Source: Drechslerella dactyloides
Lineage: Eukaryota; Ascomycota; Orbiliomycetes; Orbiliales; Orbiliaceae
Assembly: GCA_020064725.1 (NCBI GenBank)
Contig: JAGTWJ010000001.1
Coordinates: forward strand, 2,604,001 to 2,668,000
Direction of reading: 5' to 3'
DNA: 64,000 bases
The notes under the pieces were generated by a model that was not told the DNA's origin, ran no database searches, and saw only the letters and a program-made list of their open reading frames with translations. Positions 1 through 9,904 of this stretch are shown here, in pieces (position 1 is the stretch's first letter; each line of letters starts with the position of its first letter). The translations under genes were made by a program, and so were the position numbers.

Positions 1-1
1 G

Positions 2-559
2 TCGTATCTCCACAAAAAACACGTGATCCATCGTGATATTAAGCCGGAAAACATCTTGGTTGGTTCTCATGGAGAAATCAAGCTGTCAGACTTTGGTTGG
101 AGCGTCCACGCACCGACCAACCGAAGAACAACCCTTTGTGGCACCCTTGACTATCTGCCCCCCGAGATGTTGAGGGGTGACTCCCACGGCGAGAAGGTTG
201 ATCTGTGGTCGCTTGGCGTGCTCATGTACGAGTTTCTGGTCGGCTGTGCTCCGTTCGAAGACACGCCGCTGGAAACTCAGAAGAGAATTGTCAAGTTGAA
301 CTTCAAGGTCCCGGATTTCATCAGTGCGGATGCGAAGGACCTTATCACTAGAGTATGTTACGCGCGATCTACACTCCTCTCATTTCATCAACACCAGACT
401 AACGCAAAATCGTAGCTCCTCCGACTGGACCCCGAAAAGCGTCTCCCTCTCGAGCAGGTCGCTCAGCATCCTTGGATCGTTAAGAACTGTAACCTGCAGA
501 CGGCCCGAGACAAGAAGAGAAATAACCACAACAGAGGACACGAGAGTGACTCCGAGTGA
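2..559 (+). CDS. ARK1/IPL1: Aurora-type serine/threonine kinase, C-terminal part (5' end outside window)
   Basis: Exons 2–352 and 416–559, separated by a 63-nt GTATGT…TAG intron. The visible part starts just before the catalytic loop HRDIKPEN, followed by the DFGWSVHAP segment and the activation loop TTLCGTLDYLPPEM, which is the Aurora family signature; the T-loop threonine is present. Downstream are the DLWSLGVLMYEFL helix and the final HPWI motif, then a short basic-acidic tail. Aurora kinases are the catalytic subunit of the chromosomal passenger complex and correct kinetochore–microtubule attachments. The N-lobe and promoter are upstream of the window. It converges with the ATP23 gene on the other strand. 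Family assignment is firm from the DFGW and T-loop sequence; the gene symbol is by family only. Confidence 0.93.
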
Positions 560-1087
560 AGTGTCTTCGGGGAGATGTCGTTGTAGCAATATTTGGAGTT
601 TTACCGGAGCTGGAGTTTGTGCCATATTGCATTTTGGGAAACCACGTCGTCTAATGCGCTCACCGATGCAGGTTTATGCTGGGAACAGACATGCAAGAAC
701 AACGCGAGATATGACGTGAAGCATCATTTTCTGACCACTCGAGGCAACGGAACGGCCGGCGAAAGAGCTGGCCCATGATATATTTTTCAGACCTTGTTAG
801 TTTTAGCCACTAGCGAGCGGACTGGTTGTTGTATATTCACGGTTCTGTTTTTATTGTTTTTGCGGTCTTCGTCTTTTTTTATCTTTTGTTATCATGCGTG
901 CATGGCGGTTCTGATTTGACGCTGATATCCTCTAGAGCGGAATGTATTATATTATCATACAAGTATCTCTAATAATCACATGCACCACAGTTGCGGGTCA
1001 TAGAGGATAATGACCTGCGGCTGTGAAACAGATATCTAGTTTACATCACAACGTAATCCCCATAGCGTGATATATGGTAGATTGATA
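560..1087. other. Convergent 3' intergenic region
   Basis: This 0.5-kb stretch lies between the stops of the Aurora kinase (+) and ATP23 (−). It is AT-rich with T-runs near 846–890 and no convincing ORF, so it probably holds only the two 3' UTRs and poly(A) signals. Confidence 0.6.
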
Positions 1088-1959
1088 CTACCGGTAGACC
1101 TCTCTGAAGGGCCGTGTGTCCTTGTAGCATGAATCGAAGACCTGGTCGACGATCTTACCGGCGATCTCCATGTCGCCTTTGACCTTCGGATGGCCGCTGA
1201 CGCTGATGGTGGCGCGGCGCCTGACGCACGACTCCATGTGTCTGAGAAACTTCCACTGGCCGCGCACCATCCACTCCTGCCAGGGGCGGCACTCGCCGCT
1301 GAGCGTGGAGGCGCGGATCTCGGAGCAGGCGAGGTGCTTTGGGTTGTCCCAGTCGACGTTGAAGCGCAGGTGGTCGTAGGCGTGGACCATTTCGTGGGCG
1401 ATTGTGTCTTCGACGTGGTTTCTGTCGCGGAGCTTGTTTTGGCAGAGGAGGATGCCGAGGCGCGGGTGGAAGCCGCCGGCTTGGTCCTTTTCGCAGGGGA
1501 GGCAGCGGATTGAGTCGCGGGAGAGGTGGCCGTTGACTTCGGCGACCTGGTCGGACATGAAGCGGACGATTGGGCCTTTTGATAGGAGATTCGTCAAGGA
1601 ACGCCTAGTGTTGGAATTTCAGTCATTCTCTTCTATTATGGGGTGCGATATGTATATTATATGATATGAAGGTAGAAGATGAGGGAGGGCATACTGTTCT
1701 GGAGAAGCCAGTCGCGGTGGTCCTCGCAGCGCTTGCAGAGGGTGTCAGCGTAGTAGTCGCCGACGTCGCGGCGGTACTCGTCTTCGAGCGCGGGCGTCAT
1801 GCCATAGCCGGTCGCGTAGGCGAGGTGGCGGAACCAGGTCATCGGCTTGCCCTTGTAGACTTTGGCGTCGGAGGTCGGCGCCTCGTGGGCGAGGTTGGCG
1901 GTGCCCTCGGCATGGTCGCTGGACGGCGTCGAAATATCGCTGCTCGACGACGTCGACAT
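1088..1959 (-). CDS. ATP23: Mitochondrial inner membrane metalloprotease Atp23
   Basis: Exons 1959–1695 and 1575–1088; 250 aa. The intron runs from GTATGC to AAAAG and joins LLQNS to PIVRFM, which restores the conserved Atp23 run. The zinc protease motif HEMVH is at residues 149–153, with the family segments GGFHPRLGILLC before it and CSEIRASTLSGECR after it. Atp23 sits in the mitochondrial intermembrane space, processes the precursor of ATP synthase subunit 6 (Atp6) and acts as a chaperone for its assembly. The N-terminus is a Ser/Thr-rich segment of about 35 residues. The first ATG of the open exon was chosen as start. It is divergent from PRO1, with about 420 bp between the starts. Confidence 0.93.
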
Positions 1960-2380
1960 GTCGATACGATTGGTTGTCGAGAGATGTTAGCTAGGCGATT
2001 TGTATGCTCTTATGGTGGGAAAAAAAACTTTCGCGGGGCGGTCCCTGCAGCTGTAGCGTATGTGCGACGTACGTTACGGCAAACGGGCTAGCGACGTAAC
2101 CTTAAGTTGCGGATAATCTCGTCGGTTCGGATGAAGATGCTTGCAGGCGGTCACGGCGGCCGCTGCCCGGGTGAAGGATCAGTCGATTGAGTGAGGCCGA
2201 GAGCTCTCCGTCGCCGTTTCGTTTCGAGCACTCCACTGCGCCGGTCTCGCATTATCACCTTGAAAATACTTCGAATTCATTCGGCCCACATACAAGACCG
2301 GTGAGCAACCTCGATCACGACCCGTCAATTGAGCCTCTCAACTAATTTACCGCCACCAGCGATATAAAACACTGCCCCCG
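1960..2380. promoter_or_regulatory. Shared divergent upstream region of ATP23 and PRO1
   Basis: About 420 bp between two divergent start codons. A pyrimidine-rich stretch precedes the PRO1 ATG at 2381, and a GATATAAAA element is at about 2361–2369. No conserved operator could be recognised by eye. Confidence 0.4.
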
Positions 2381-4317
2381 ATGAAGAAAGCCCCAACAAA
2401 GACAGCGGCCGTCGCCGACGTCAGGAGCGCCCGCCAGCTCACAATCGTAATCAAGCTCGGTACGCACGATACACCAGAGCAACGACAGGCTGCGCAAAAC
2501 TGAGCACCGGCTGACCGGCGACTACGGGAAAGCACAGGCACCTCCTCAATCTGCGACGAGAAGACGCACGAGCCGCTCATCTCCAACCTTTCGCTGCTCG
2601 TCGAGACCGTCGTCCGGCTGCGGCGCGACGGACACCGCGTCATCCTCGTTTCGTCCGGCGCGATCGGTATCGGGCTGCGGAAACTGGACTTGGAGAAGCG
2701 GCCAAAGCTGCTCGCGAAGTGTCAGGTACTCACCCCACCTCACCTCCCGTAGCTCTACGAAGCTATATATATTTATATATACATGCGCTAGCACGGTTGA
2801 CTAACGTGGGGTGCAGGCTATAGCGGCGATTGGCCAGTGCGAGCTGCTGGCGCTGTGGGATAAGCTGTTCGCGCAGCTGCGGCAGCCGGTAGCCCAGATC
2901 CTGCTCACTCGGAACGACATCGTAGACGTACGTGCACCATTGTTCTGGCCTGTAATCGTGAGTTTCGACTAACGGGTGTAGAGGACGCAATATCTTAATG
3001 CGGCGAATACGTTTACGGAGCTGCTCAACATGGGTGTCGTCCCCATCGTCAACGAGAACGACACCCTCGCCGTCAGCGTGTGTACCCCTCTATATACATC
3101 ATATATGTGGAATGCAGTGTCGGTAGCTAATGGCAGTGGTAATGCTGGGCAGGAAATCAAATTTGGCGATAACGATACGCTGTCGGCGATCACGGCGGGT
3201 ATGGTCAATGCGGACTACCTCTTCCTCATGACGGACGTGGACTGTCTGTACGACAAGAATCCGCGGACGAACGCCGACGCCAAACCGATCATGGTCGTCG
3301 AGGACATTTCATCTCTGCAAGCTGATGGTTAGATGCCTTCCTCCTCCTCGATCACATACAGCATCTGTACATCTGCTGTATAAAAGGGAGAATGCTAATT
3401 GTGGGATGTGAACTGTAGTCTCCGGCGCGGGCTCCGCCGTCGGCACAGGCGGCATGTCAACCAAGCTCGTCGCCGCAAAGCTCGCCACGTCCGCGGGCGT
3501 AACCACAATCATAACCCGCAGCTCCGTCCCCAGCAACATCTTCCACATCGTAAAATACTGCCAATCGCTAAAGTCGTTATCGCAAACGCAGACGCCAGCC
3601 CGCACATCCTCACCGGGCCCCGTCACGCGGCACCTAACACCGCAGAGCACGGACGACCCCGTTTCCACGGGCCTCCTCGCCGCCGCGACACGCCTCGAGG
3701 CTACGACTATATCCACACCCGAAACAAGCGCCTCCTCCAACGTCGTCGCGTTCGCCGAGTCGGCTACCCCGCCGACAGCTGTCGCACCGGCAAAGGTACC
3801 GCTGCACACGCGCTTCCTCGCGCGACGGAAGGACGTACGGGTGCGCGATCGCCATTTCTGGCTTTTACACGGCCTGCAGCCGCATGGCACGCTATACATT
3901 GACCAAGGCGCCTACAATGCGCTGACACGGTCGAATCGCGCGGGTTTACTACCCGTCGGCATTGTTGACGTCAGCGGCGAGTTCCACCAGCTGGAAGCCG
4001 TACGGTTGACGGTCGTGCAGCTCAACAATACCACCACCACGACGAAAGATACAGACGCACCGCCCGAGACTGAGAGTAGCGGTGGGAGCAGCAACGGGAG
4101 TGTGAGCGGTAGCACGAGCGGCGGCGAGGAGGCAGGGTATAGTATCGTGATGCGAGACGTGGGCCGCGCGATTGTGAATTATAGCAGCGGGGAGATATTG
4201 CGGATTAAGGGCGTGCAGAGCAGTGAGATTGCGGCGGTGCTGGGGTATGCTGATACCGAGTATATTTCGCACCGGGATAACACCGCCTTCTTCAAGCTGG
4301 AGAAGGGCGTCGTCTGA
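2381..4317 (+). CDS. PRO1: Glutamate 5-kinase (gamma-glutamyl kinase), first step of proline synthesis
   Basis: Six exons: 2381–2459, 2538–2725, 2817–2927, 2982–3077, 3153–3327 and 3419–4317; 515 aa. All junctions keep frame. The enzyme phosphorylates glutamate with ATP to gamma-glutamyl phosphate in the cytosol, the feedback-controlled step to proline. The amino-acid-kinase fold is visible: TIVIKLGTSSIC (phosphate loop), LVSSGAIGIG, PIVNENDTLAV, FGDNDTLSA and the GGMSTKLVAAKLA lysine segment. A C-terminal PUA domain follows (LYIDQGAYNAL…LPVGIVDVSGEF). The PUA part is interrupted by a Thr/Ser/Gly/Glu-rich low-complexity insert of about 45 residues near genomic 4020–4135, which makes the protein longer than the 428-aa yeast enzyme. 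Confidence 0.95.
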
Positions 4318-4520
4318 ATATTTCTATATATATAAACGCACGCTGTAGATAGGGGGTGCGGATGGGGTGTATATTCTCTGGCAGCTTATAGAATTGCTAA
4401 GCGAAATTTATATAAATGGTTAATATGCGACGTATGTCCGTTATCGTATATATACAGTTCCTTCAATATAGTAAGTAATATGTACAGTCTAATTTACAAA
4501 CGGCGAAAGAAGGGAGGGGG
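4318..4520. other. Short convergent intergenic region PRO1/MRH4
   Basis: About 200 bp, very AT-rich with TATATA runs, between two convergent stop codons. It probably holds the overlapping 3' UTRs and nothing else. Confidence 0.6.
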
Positions 4521-7139
4521 CTATATCAGCGCCTGGCCGAGGTGCATCGTCTTCTTGACCTCCTTTACGTACGCCTCGTTGCTGCTCTTATCAACAAGCA
4601 CCCACGCCCGCCCACGGCGTCCCATCCGCCCCGTCCGACCCAACCGATGGATGAAGTCGATACTGGTATACGGCACATCATACAACACTACGTTGCGCAC
4701 ATTCTTCGTATCCACACCGCGACTCGCGAGGTCCGTCGTCACGAGAACCTGCACGCTGCCCCGCCGGACGGCAGCCGGCGCTTCCGCCGCGTCCTCCTCC
4801 GTCGGTTCTTTATCGCCCGTGAAGCTCTCGAGCACGCGCCGCGAGTCGCTGTCGCGGTTGATCTCCACGGCGTCGAACCCCTTTTCGGCGAGGAAGGCGG
4901 TCAACGGCGCTGTTGTCTCGCGCTCGTTGACGAAGACGACGACGCGCTTACGGTATCCTGGCTCCGTTGCATCCTTTGCGATGTCGTCCAGCAGCGCTGC
5001 GCACGCGAGCATTTTATTACCGCGGTAGGGGTCGCCTTCCACGTTTACGACCTGCATCGCGACGCGGCGCGGGATGGCGTGCAGGTTCGCGGTGACGAGA
5101 CGGCGCGCGTTGGGGAATTTCCGGGTGACGTAGGCGTCTAGCGACTTTGGTATCGTCGCGGAGCAGAGGACCAGCGTCTCCAGGTTGACGGCGCGCGGGA
5201 TGATGGCGGATGTGAGCGGTGAGAAGGAGCGGTCGAACAGGCTGTCGGCCTCGTCGATGACGATGTGGGATGTCCGCGCGAGCATGTCCGGGTTCGCCTC
5301 GGTGATGCGGTCGATCATGAAGGGCGTGCCGACGATGATGTCCAGCGGTGCGGACCGCCCGAAGAGGCGGTTGCGGATCACCGCGCCGGTGAAGTCGCGC
5401 GAGATCATTTCGGACCGCAGCTTGACGCTGTACGAGAGCTTCTTGATCAGCATGCCGACTTGCAGGACGAGTTCGCTCGTCGGCACGAGGATTACGGCGA
5501 ACGGCTGGCTGATCGAGGGCCCGTACGCGACGGGTGGCGAGTCGATGTCGTACATGTAGCGGTTGGACAGGTCGAGGTCGCTTGCGGCGGTGCGGTGGCG
5601 GTTGGAGTGTTCGCGCTCTTCGGCTTCTTCTTCGCGGGCGAGTTCTCGCCGTTTGAGCGTGTCCATGAGCGGGAGGACGTAGGCGAGGGTCTTCCCGGAG
5701 CCGGTTTCGGCGGCGACTAGATACGTTTGGAAGGTGTCGCTGAAGGGTGCGTCGTCGTCAGCGGGGGTCGGAGGGGGTGTGTGGGCTGCTGCGGCATTCT
5801 TACGCTTGTCCCGGCTGCTGGTAGGCTTGGAGGTGGCGCGGGGTGACGGGGCGGGGTTCCTGTTGAGGAGTTTGGGGATGACGAGGGACTGGACGGGCGT
5901 GGGCTCGACTTGGTCGAGGCCCTGGAGGCCGTCTTTGTGCAGCGCCTCGATCGTCTGCGGGAGGAAGCCGAAGCTGTCGAAGGAGCTGAAGCGCTGCTCG
6001 GCGGCGTGCGTGATCTCGCGGGCGCGCGAGGAGACGTGGTCGAGGGTGGCGATTTGCTTCATCTGGGCGAAGCGGCGGGTGGGCGGGCGGGTGAAGGCGG
6101 AGCGCTCGGGTTGTTCCGAGTCGATCTTGTCGGCGAGGGCGCGGCGCGCGGCACGTTCGGGGTCGACGTTGCGGTCCCGGTCGCGGTTTCCTCGGGGGTT
6201 GAAGTTTGATTTGGCGTAGGCGTCGTTTCGACCATCCGGCCTGTCGCGAGACTGGCGGGTGCTTCGCTGTCGGTCGAAATCTCTTGCATTCTCGGGTCTT
6301 TCGCGACTGCGATTGAGCATTGCCTCGCGCGCCTCACGTCTGGCGGCGGCAGCAGCTGCGGATTCGGCGTCGAGCTTCTCGGCGAGCTGCCGTCGCTCCG
6401 CTCGGACGGAGTCGATAGGACCAGCGTTCCTGGGGGTAGCGCGCTGGTAGTTTCTGGGAGCGAATTCTTGATCGCCTCGCCGGTTGCGGTCCGAGGGGCG
6501 GTCCCTGGTATCGCGGTCCCCTCGAAACCTGTCAGATCTGTCGGGGAGCCTTTGATCTCGATCGATGAAGTCTCGCGGCTCTAGGCCACGTTTTCGCTCA
6601 GCCTGGAAGTCTGTCGTCGGCCGCTGCTGGAACCGCGACGGCGAAGGGCGAGAAGTGGCATCTCTGAGGTCCTGCTGTCTACGCAGCGTCTCTCGCGAGT
6701 ACTGTCGCTTGTCGTCCGGACGGGGCTTGAAGTTTCGTCGGTTCATCCCGCCACCAGTCTCGACACTCAAGTCCTGCCAATCGCCATGCTTGGAGCCACC
6801 CCTCCCGTTCCCTCGAGCTACTCTGCCGGGTTCCGAGAGTCTCATGCGGGAAGGCTGCATCGCCTCCCGTTGTCCCCCGTGGTCCCTGGGCACTCCGCGG
6901 TCGCGGTAGGCTGCCGCGGCAGAAGAATGAAAAGAGGCGGCGGCATGATAGCTTGTGAGGGTGGTGCCATGCCGGCCGGAGGGTGACAGCTTCAGCCGTG
7001 CGAGACACGGGTAGCAGACGGTTCGTGCGACGGTGGCGGGGCGGTGGAGGGCGGCGAGGGTGCGGATGGAGAAGAGGCGGGAAGGTGGGACATTGTTGCT
7101 GGGCCGACACCGGTGGGCGAGGGCGTGGGAGCCTCGCAT
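4521..7139 (-). CDS. MRH4: Mitochondrial DEAD-box RNA helicase Mrh4
   Basis: A single uninterrupted frame of 872 aa. Helicase motifs appear in order: Q-motif region (VEPTPVQSLVIP), motif I AAETGSGKT near residue 478, motif II VIDEADSLFD near 630, motif III SATIP near 658, then TTDLASRGVD and motif VI HRLGRTGRMGRRG near 833. Mrh4 acts late in assembly of the mitochondrial large ribosomal subunit. The N-terminus is rich in Arg, Ala and Ser with few acids, as expected for a mitochondrial presequence. Residues ~85–340 form an Arg/Asp-rich disordered linker (many RD/DR pairs), so the protein is much longer than typical Mrh4 (roughly 550–650 aa). The exact start is uncertain because several in-frame ATGs exist. 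Confidence 0.9.
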   Translation of the reverse strand: MRGSHALAHRCRPSNNVPPSRLFSIRTLAALHRPATVARTVCYPCLARLKLSPSGRHGTTLTSYHAAASFHSSAAAAYRDRGVPRDHGGQREAMQPSRMRLSEPGRVARGNGRGGSKHGDWQDLSVETGGGMNRRNFKPRPDDKRQYSRETLRRQQDLRDATSRPSPSRFQQRPTTDFQAERKRGLEPRDFIDRDQRLPDRSDRFRGDRDTRDRPSDRNRRGDQEFAPRNYQRATPRNAGPIDSVRAERRQLAEKLDAESAAAAAARREAREAMLNRSRERPENARDFDRQRSTRQSRDRPDGRNDAYAKSNFNPRGNRDRDRNVDPERAARRALADKIDSEQPERSAFTRPPTRRFAQMKQIATLDHVSSRAREITHAAEQRFSSFDSFGFLPQTIEALHKDGLQGLDQVEPTPVQSLVIPKLLNRNPAPSPRATSKPTSSRDKRKNAAAAHTPPPTPADDDAPFSDTFQTYLVAAETGSGKTLAYVLPLMDTLKRRELAREEEAEEREHSNRHRTAASDLDLSNRYMYDIDSPPVAYGPSISQPFAVILVPTSELVLQVGMLIKKLSYSVKLRSEMISRDFTGAVIRNRLFGRSAPLDIIVGTPFMIDRITEANPDMLARTSHIVIDEADSLFDRSFSPLTSAIIPRAVNLETLVLCSATIPKSLDAYVTRKFPNARRLVTANLHAIPRRVAMQVVNVEGDPYRGNKMLACAALLDDIAKDATEPGYRKRVVVFVNERETTAPLTAFLAEKGFDAVEINRDSDSRRVLESFTGDKEPTEEDAAEAPAAVRRGSVQVLVTTDLASRGVDTKNVRNVVLYDVPYTSIDFIHRLGRTGRMGRRGRAWVLVDKSSNEAYVKEVKKTMHLGQALI

Positions 7140-7726
7140 GCGGATGGTAGTGCGACGCTAGCAGCCGACAAGGGCGTTTTCTGATATCAATTGGCGATGT
7201 TGGTGATGGTGGTGATAGTGGTTGTTGAAGGGTGGATGCAGATATCGATGCTGGGTGTGTGAGCGAATGTGTTGTTGCTGTTGTCGCGGAAAGAAAGAGA
7301 ATTTGACGCCAAGCGGCGCCAAGTGTTGCAGGGATGCGTGCCAAGGCTGCCCTACGAGGTTGCCCTTGGAGCCCGGCGTTTGTTGTCGTCTTTCCACATT
7401 TGGCAGTCTGATGGAGGGCCGCTTCCCAAAGCAGCAGTCTGATGATGCTTTATCCACCACTCCATCCATTGATATGAGGTGGGAATAGCTGATGGCGACA
7501 TGAGTGGGTAACTCGCTCGCTAGCTCCACCCGTTATATAATAAATAGCACAGAGTGGGACCGAGAATCGAGCAATGATCGGATGCAGGCAGATGATGGTC
7601 CGAGGGGGCGGACATTCCGACGGCGTGAGAGGCGTGCCTGCCGGCGTGCTGGCTGTGGAAGCATTCGTGCCCGGAGCGAGCAATCTGCTGCCCCGAAGCG
7701 GACATCCGGCCGGCCAATTGACCACA

Positions 7727-7757
7727 ATCATCACATCACATCACATCACATCACGAC
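7727..7757. repeat. ATCAC pentanucleotide microsatellite
   Basis: About five consecutive CATCA/ATCAC units are visible, ending at CGACGGGG. It lies in the MRH4 upstream region. No coding role is apparent. Confidence 0.85.
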
Positions 7758-8574
7758 GGGGAGATCGATCTGACAGTGCTATTCCAAGGAGGAAGGTGCA
7801 GGCCATGGCCGGAGATAGCGAAGAGAGCGAGAATACAATACCGGGGTGCCTGCAAAAAGGTGGACGTCCAACAGTTGGAAGCGCCGATGGTTACCACCAC
7901 AACGGCGCACAACAGAAGGAAAGATTTGACGCACGACAGGCCGCCCAGGATTCAATCGATCGATTTATCTGTGAAATCCTTGATGAATCGATCGATTGAT
8001 GGAGAGAGAGAGAGAGCGAGATTGATTGCTTGCAGAGACGGCGCTCACAGGAATAGCTAGTCGGCTGTTGGTTTGTTATCGATTTGCCGGATTGGGGGTG
8101 GTCACCAGCCCGACGGTGATGTGGCCGTGCATGCAATCCCTCTTGATGCTGGCGTTGATATCAGCATTGTCCTTGCACATACAGATCATGTGTGTACGTA
8201 AATTTATATATAGGATAGCATCAATTGATCAATACAGAGCTCAATCAAAATAGCAACGTCGTGACGAGAGACGAGATGCAAACGTTATAAACTGTCTGCA
8301 GAGATATTATATAGACATGGGATGCATGAGTATGCACGATGCAATGCAGCTCGACGTATACGGACAGTGCAGCGGCCTCGAGGCCTCGTTTCAGCGTTAG
8401 TTTCTGGTCGACGGGAGCCCGGCTGGACAGACATACAGAAAGAAGGTTTTGCACTAGCCGGGTGTTTACCTGGAATCGCACACACCAAAATCCGCCACGG
8501 CGGTGACGTCTGTTCTACACATCACACACAACGGTATACAACAGTGCACATGTGTACTATCATAGCAGCCGGGG

Positions 8575-8642
8575 GAAGTGCTGGGGGTAGTGCTGGGGAG
8601 TGCTGGGGGGAGTGCTGGGGAGTGCTGGGGAGTGCTGGGGGA
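8575..8642. repeat. GC-rich minisatellite, unit GTGCTGGGGA
   Basis: At least six imperfect copies of a ~10-bp unit (AGTGCTGGGG, some with extra G or a GTA insert) run head to tail. It is non-coding and lies between MRH4 and BUD4. Confidence 0.85.
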
Positions 8643-9904
8643 CGGATCGAGCTGAGCTGAACGGCTGCGAGCGGAAGGAGCGAGGAGCCAGCAGCGATAA
8701 GTGGGAGGTACCTCTGCATACAAAACGGTATGGGGAGGTACGAGGGGCGGAGGGGAAGTGTTATCGTGAGACAGCGTCAATGTGGGCAACGCACGCCAGG
8801 GCGATCCCAACCCACAGCCAGAAAGTAGCGTGTATATTGTACCTTGGTTGCTATGGAGACAACCGGCGCTTCGAAACACACAACAACGCTTCTCCGTCTC
8901 ACCCAATCCACCCACACTGGCGGATTGTATGCAGCTGTGCCCTGATTGCTGATTGATGGCTGCCTGCGGAGGACGTCTTGCTTCAACCATCGACGGCTAG
9001 GCAATTATAATAATAGCTGCCCGCCGCCGCCCTCCTTGCGCCCTCTTCTCCTCGACCTCCCCTTTCCTCCCTTCCCTTCCCTTCCCTCCCTCCATTCCTC
9101 AGTCACGCCTTGATGTTGATGACCTCCCCCTTCACCACTATCACCACCACCATCACCACCATCATCATCACCATCCTGACCGATTGATCGAGACGAGATA
9201 TCGTCACCAGGTGCCATCCTCTCTTTCGTTCTTCCTTCTTATTTGCGCTCGCTCGCTTCTTTTTGGGGTATCTCTTTCCACCCGTCGCTTCCTTCAAATC
9301 TCACCGCACATTGCATACATGTGCATTGCATAAATATCGTCCCGGTATCAGGAGGAACGAAACCTCCTTCGCTAGAGCTAGCTCGCCCTTCCCGCCTCTC
9401 CTCTCTCATCACGGCTGCTGTCCCTCCGCCCGGTTGCCGTACAGTCCAGTCCAATCGGCCTGCATTGCACAAACGACGCCAGCGCATATCTCTCTTATTG
9501 TGCCGCCGCTCGAGCACGCATTCCACGGTTGCCGTGGTGGTCACCCTGTCTGTGGCGCCTGCTCTCCAAGTCTCGTGTGTGGCGACGACGGATACCTTCC
9601 ATCCTTCCCTTACCTTCAACATTCTTCTCTCTCCCTCATCTACTTGAGCATCTTCTCTCCCTCCTGACTTCCTTCCTTCATCCCTTCCATTCCTCAGTGC
9701 TCTCTTGCCACGCGCCTCCAACCCGGCCTTCCCCGTCCATCGGTATCAACCGACGAGTCGACTCCGATCGCGCCTGCACCACCCGAAGCAAAAGGGCTGT
9801 AGCAGCTGCGTGTCAATTCGTTCCTGACAGCACACCACTCGATCACCTGCATGGACTTGCCATCGCAGGCGTCCTAATTGGCCCTCACACATACTCACCA
9901 AGCG

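Larger units (their letters stand above)
7140..9904. promoter_or_regulatory. Long divergent upstream region MRH4/BUD4
   Basis: A 2.8-kb stretch with no supported gene. It contains an ATCAC pentamer array (about 7727–7755), GA-rich microsatellite DNA (about 8001–8020), a GTGCTGGGGA minisatellite (about 8575–8642) and long pyrimidine tracts from 9040 to 9700 that look like a fungal 5' leader running into BUD4. ORFs of 60–175 codons here are low-complexity and overlap on both strands; none has recognisable protein character. Confidence 0.5.
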
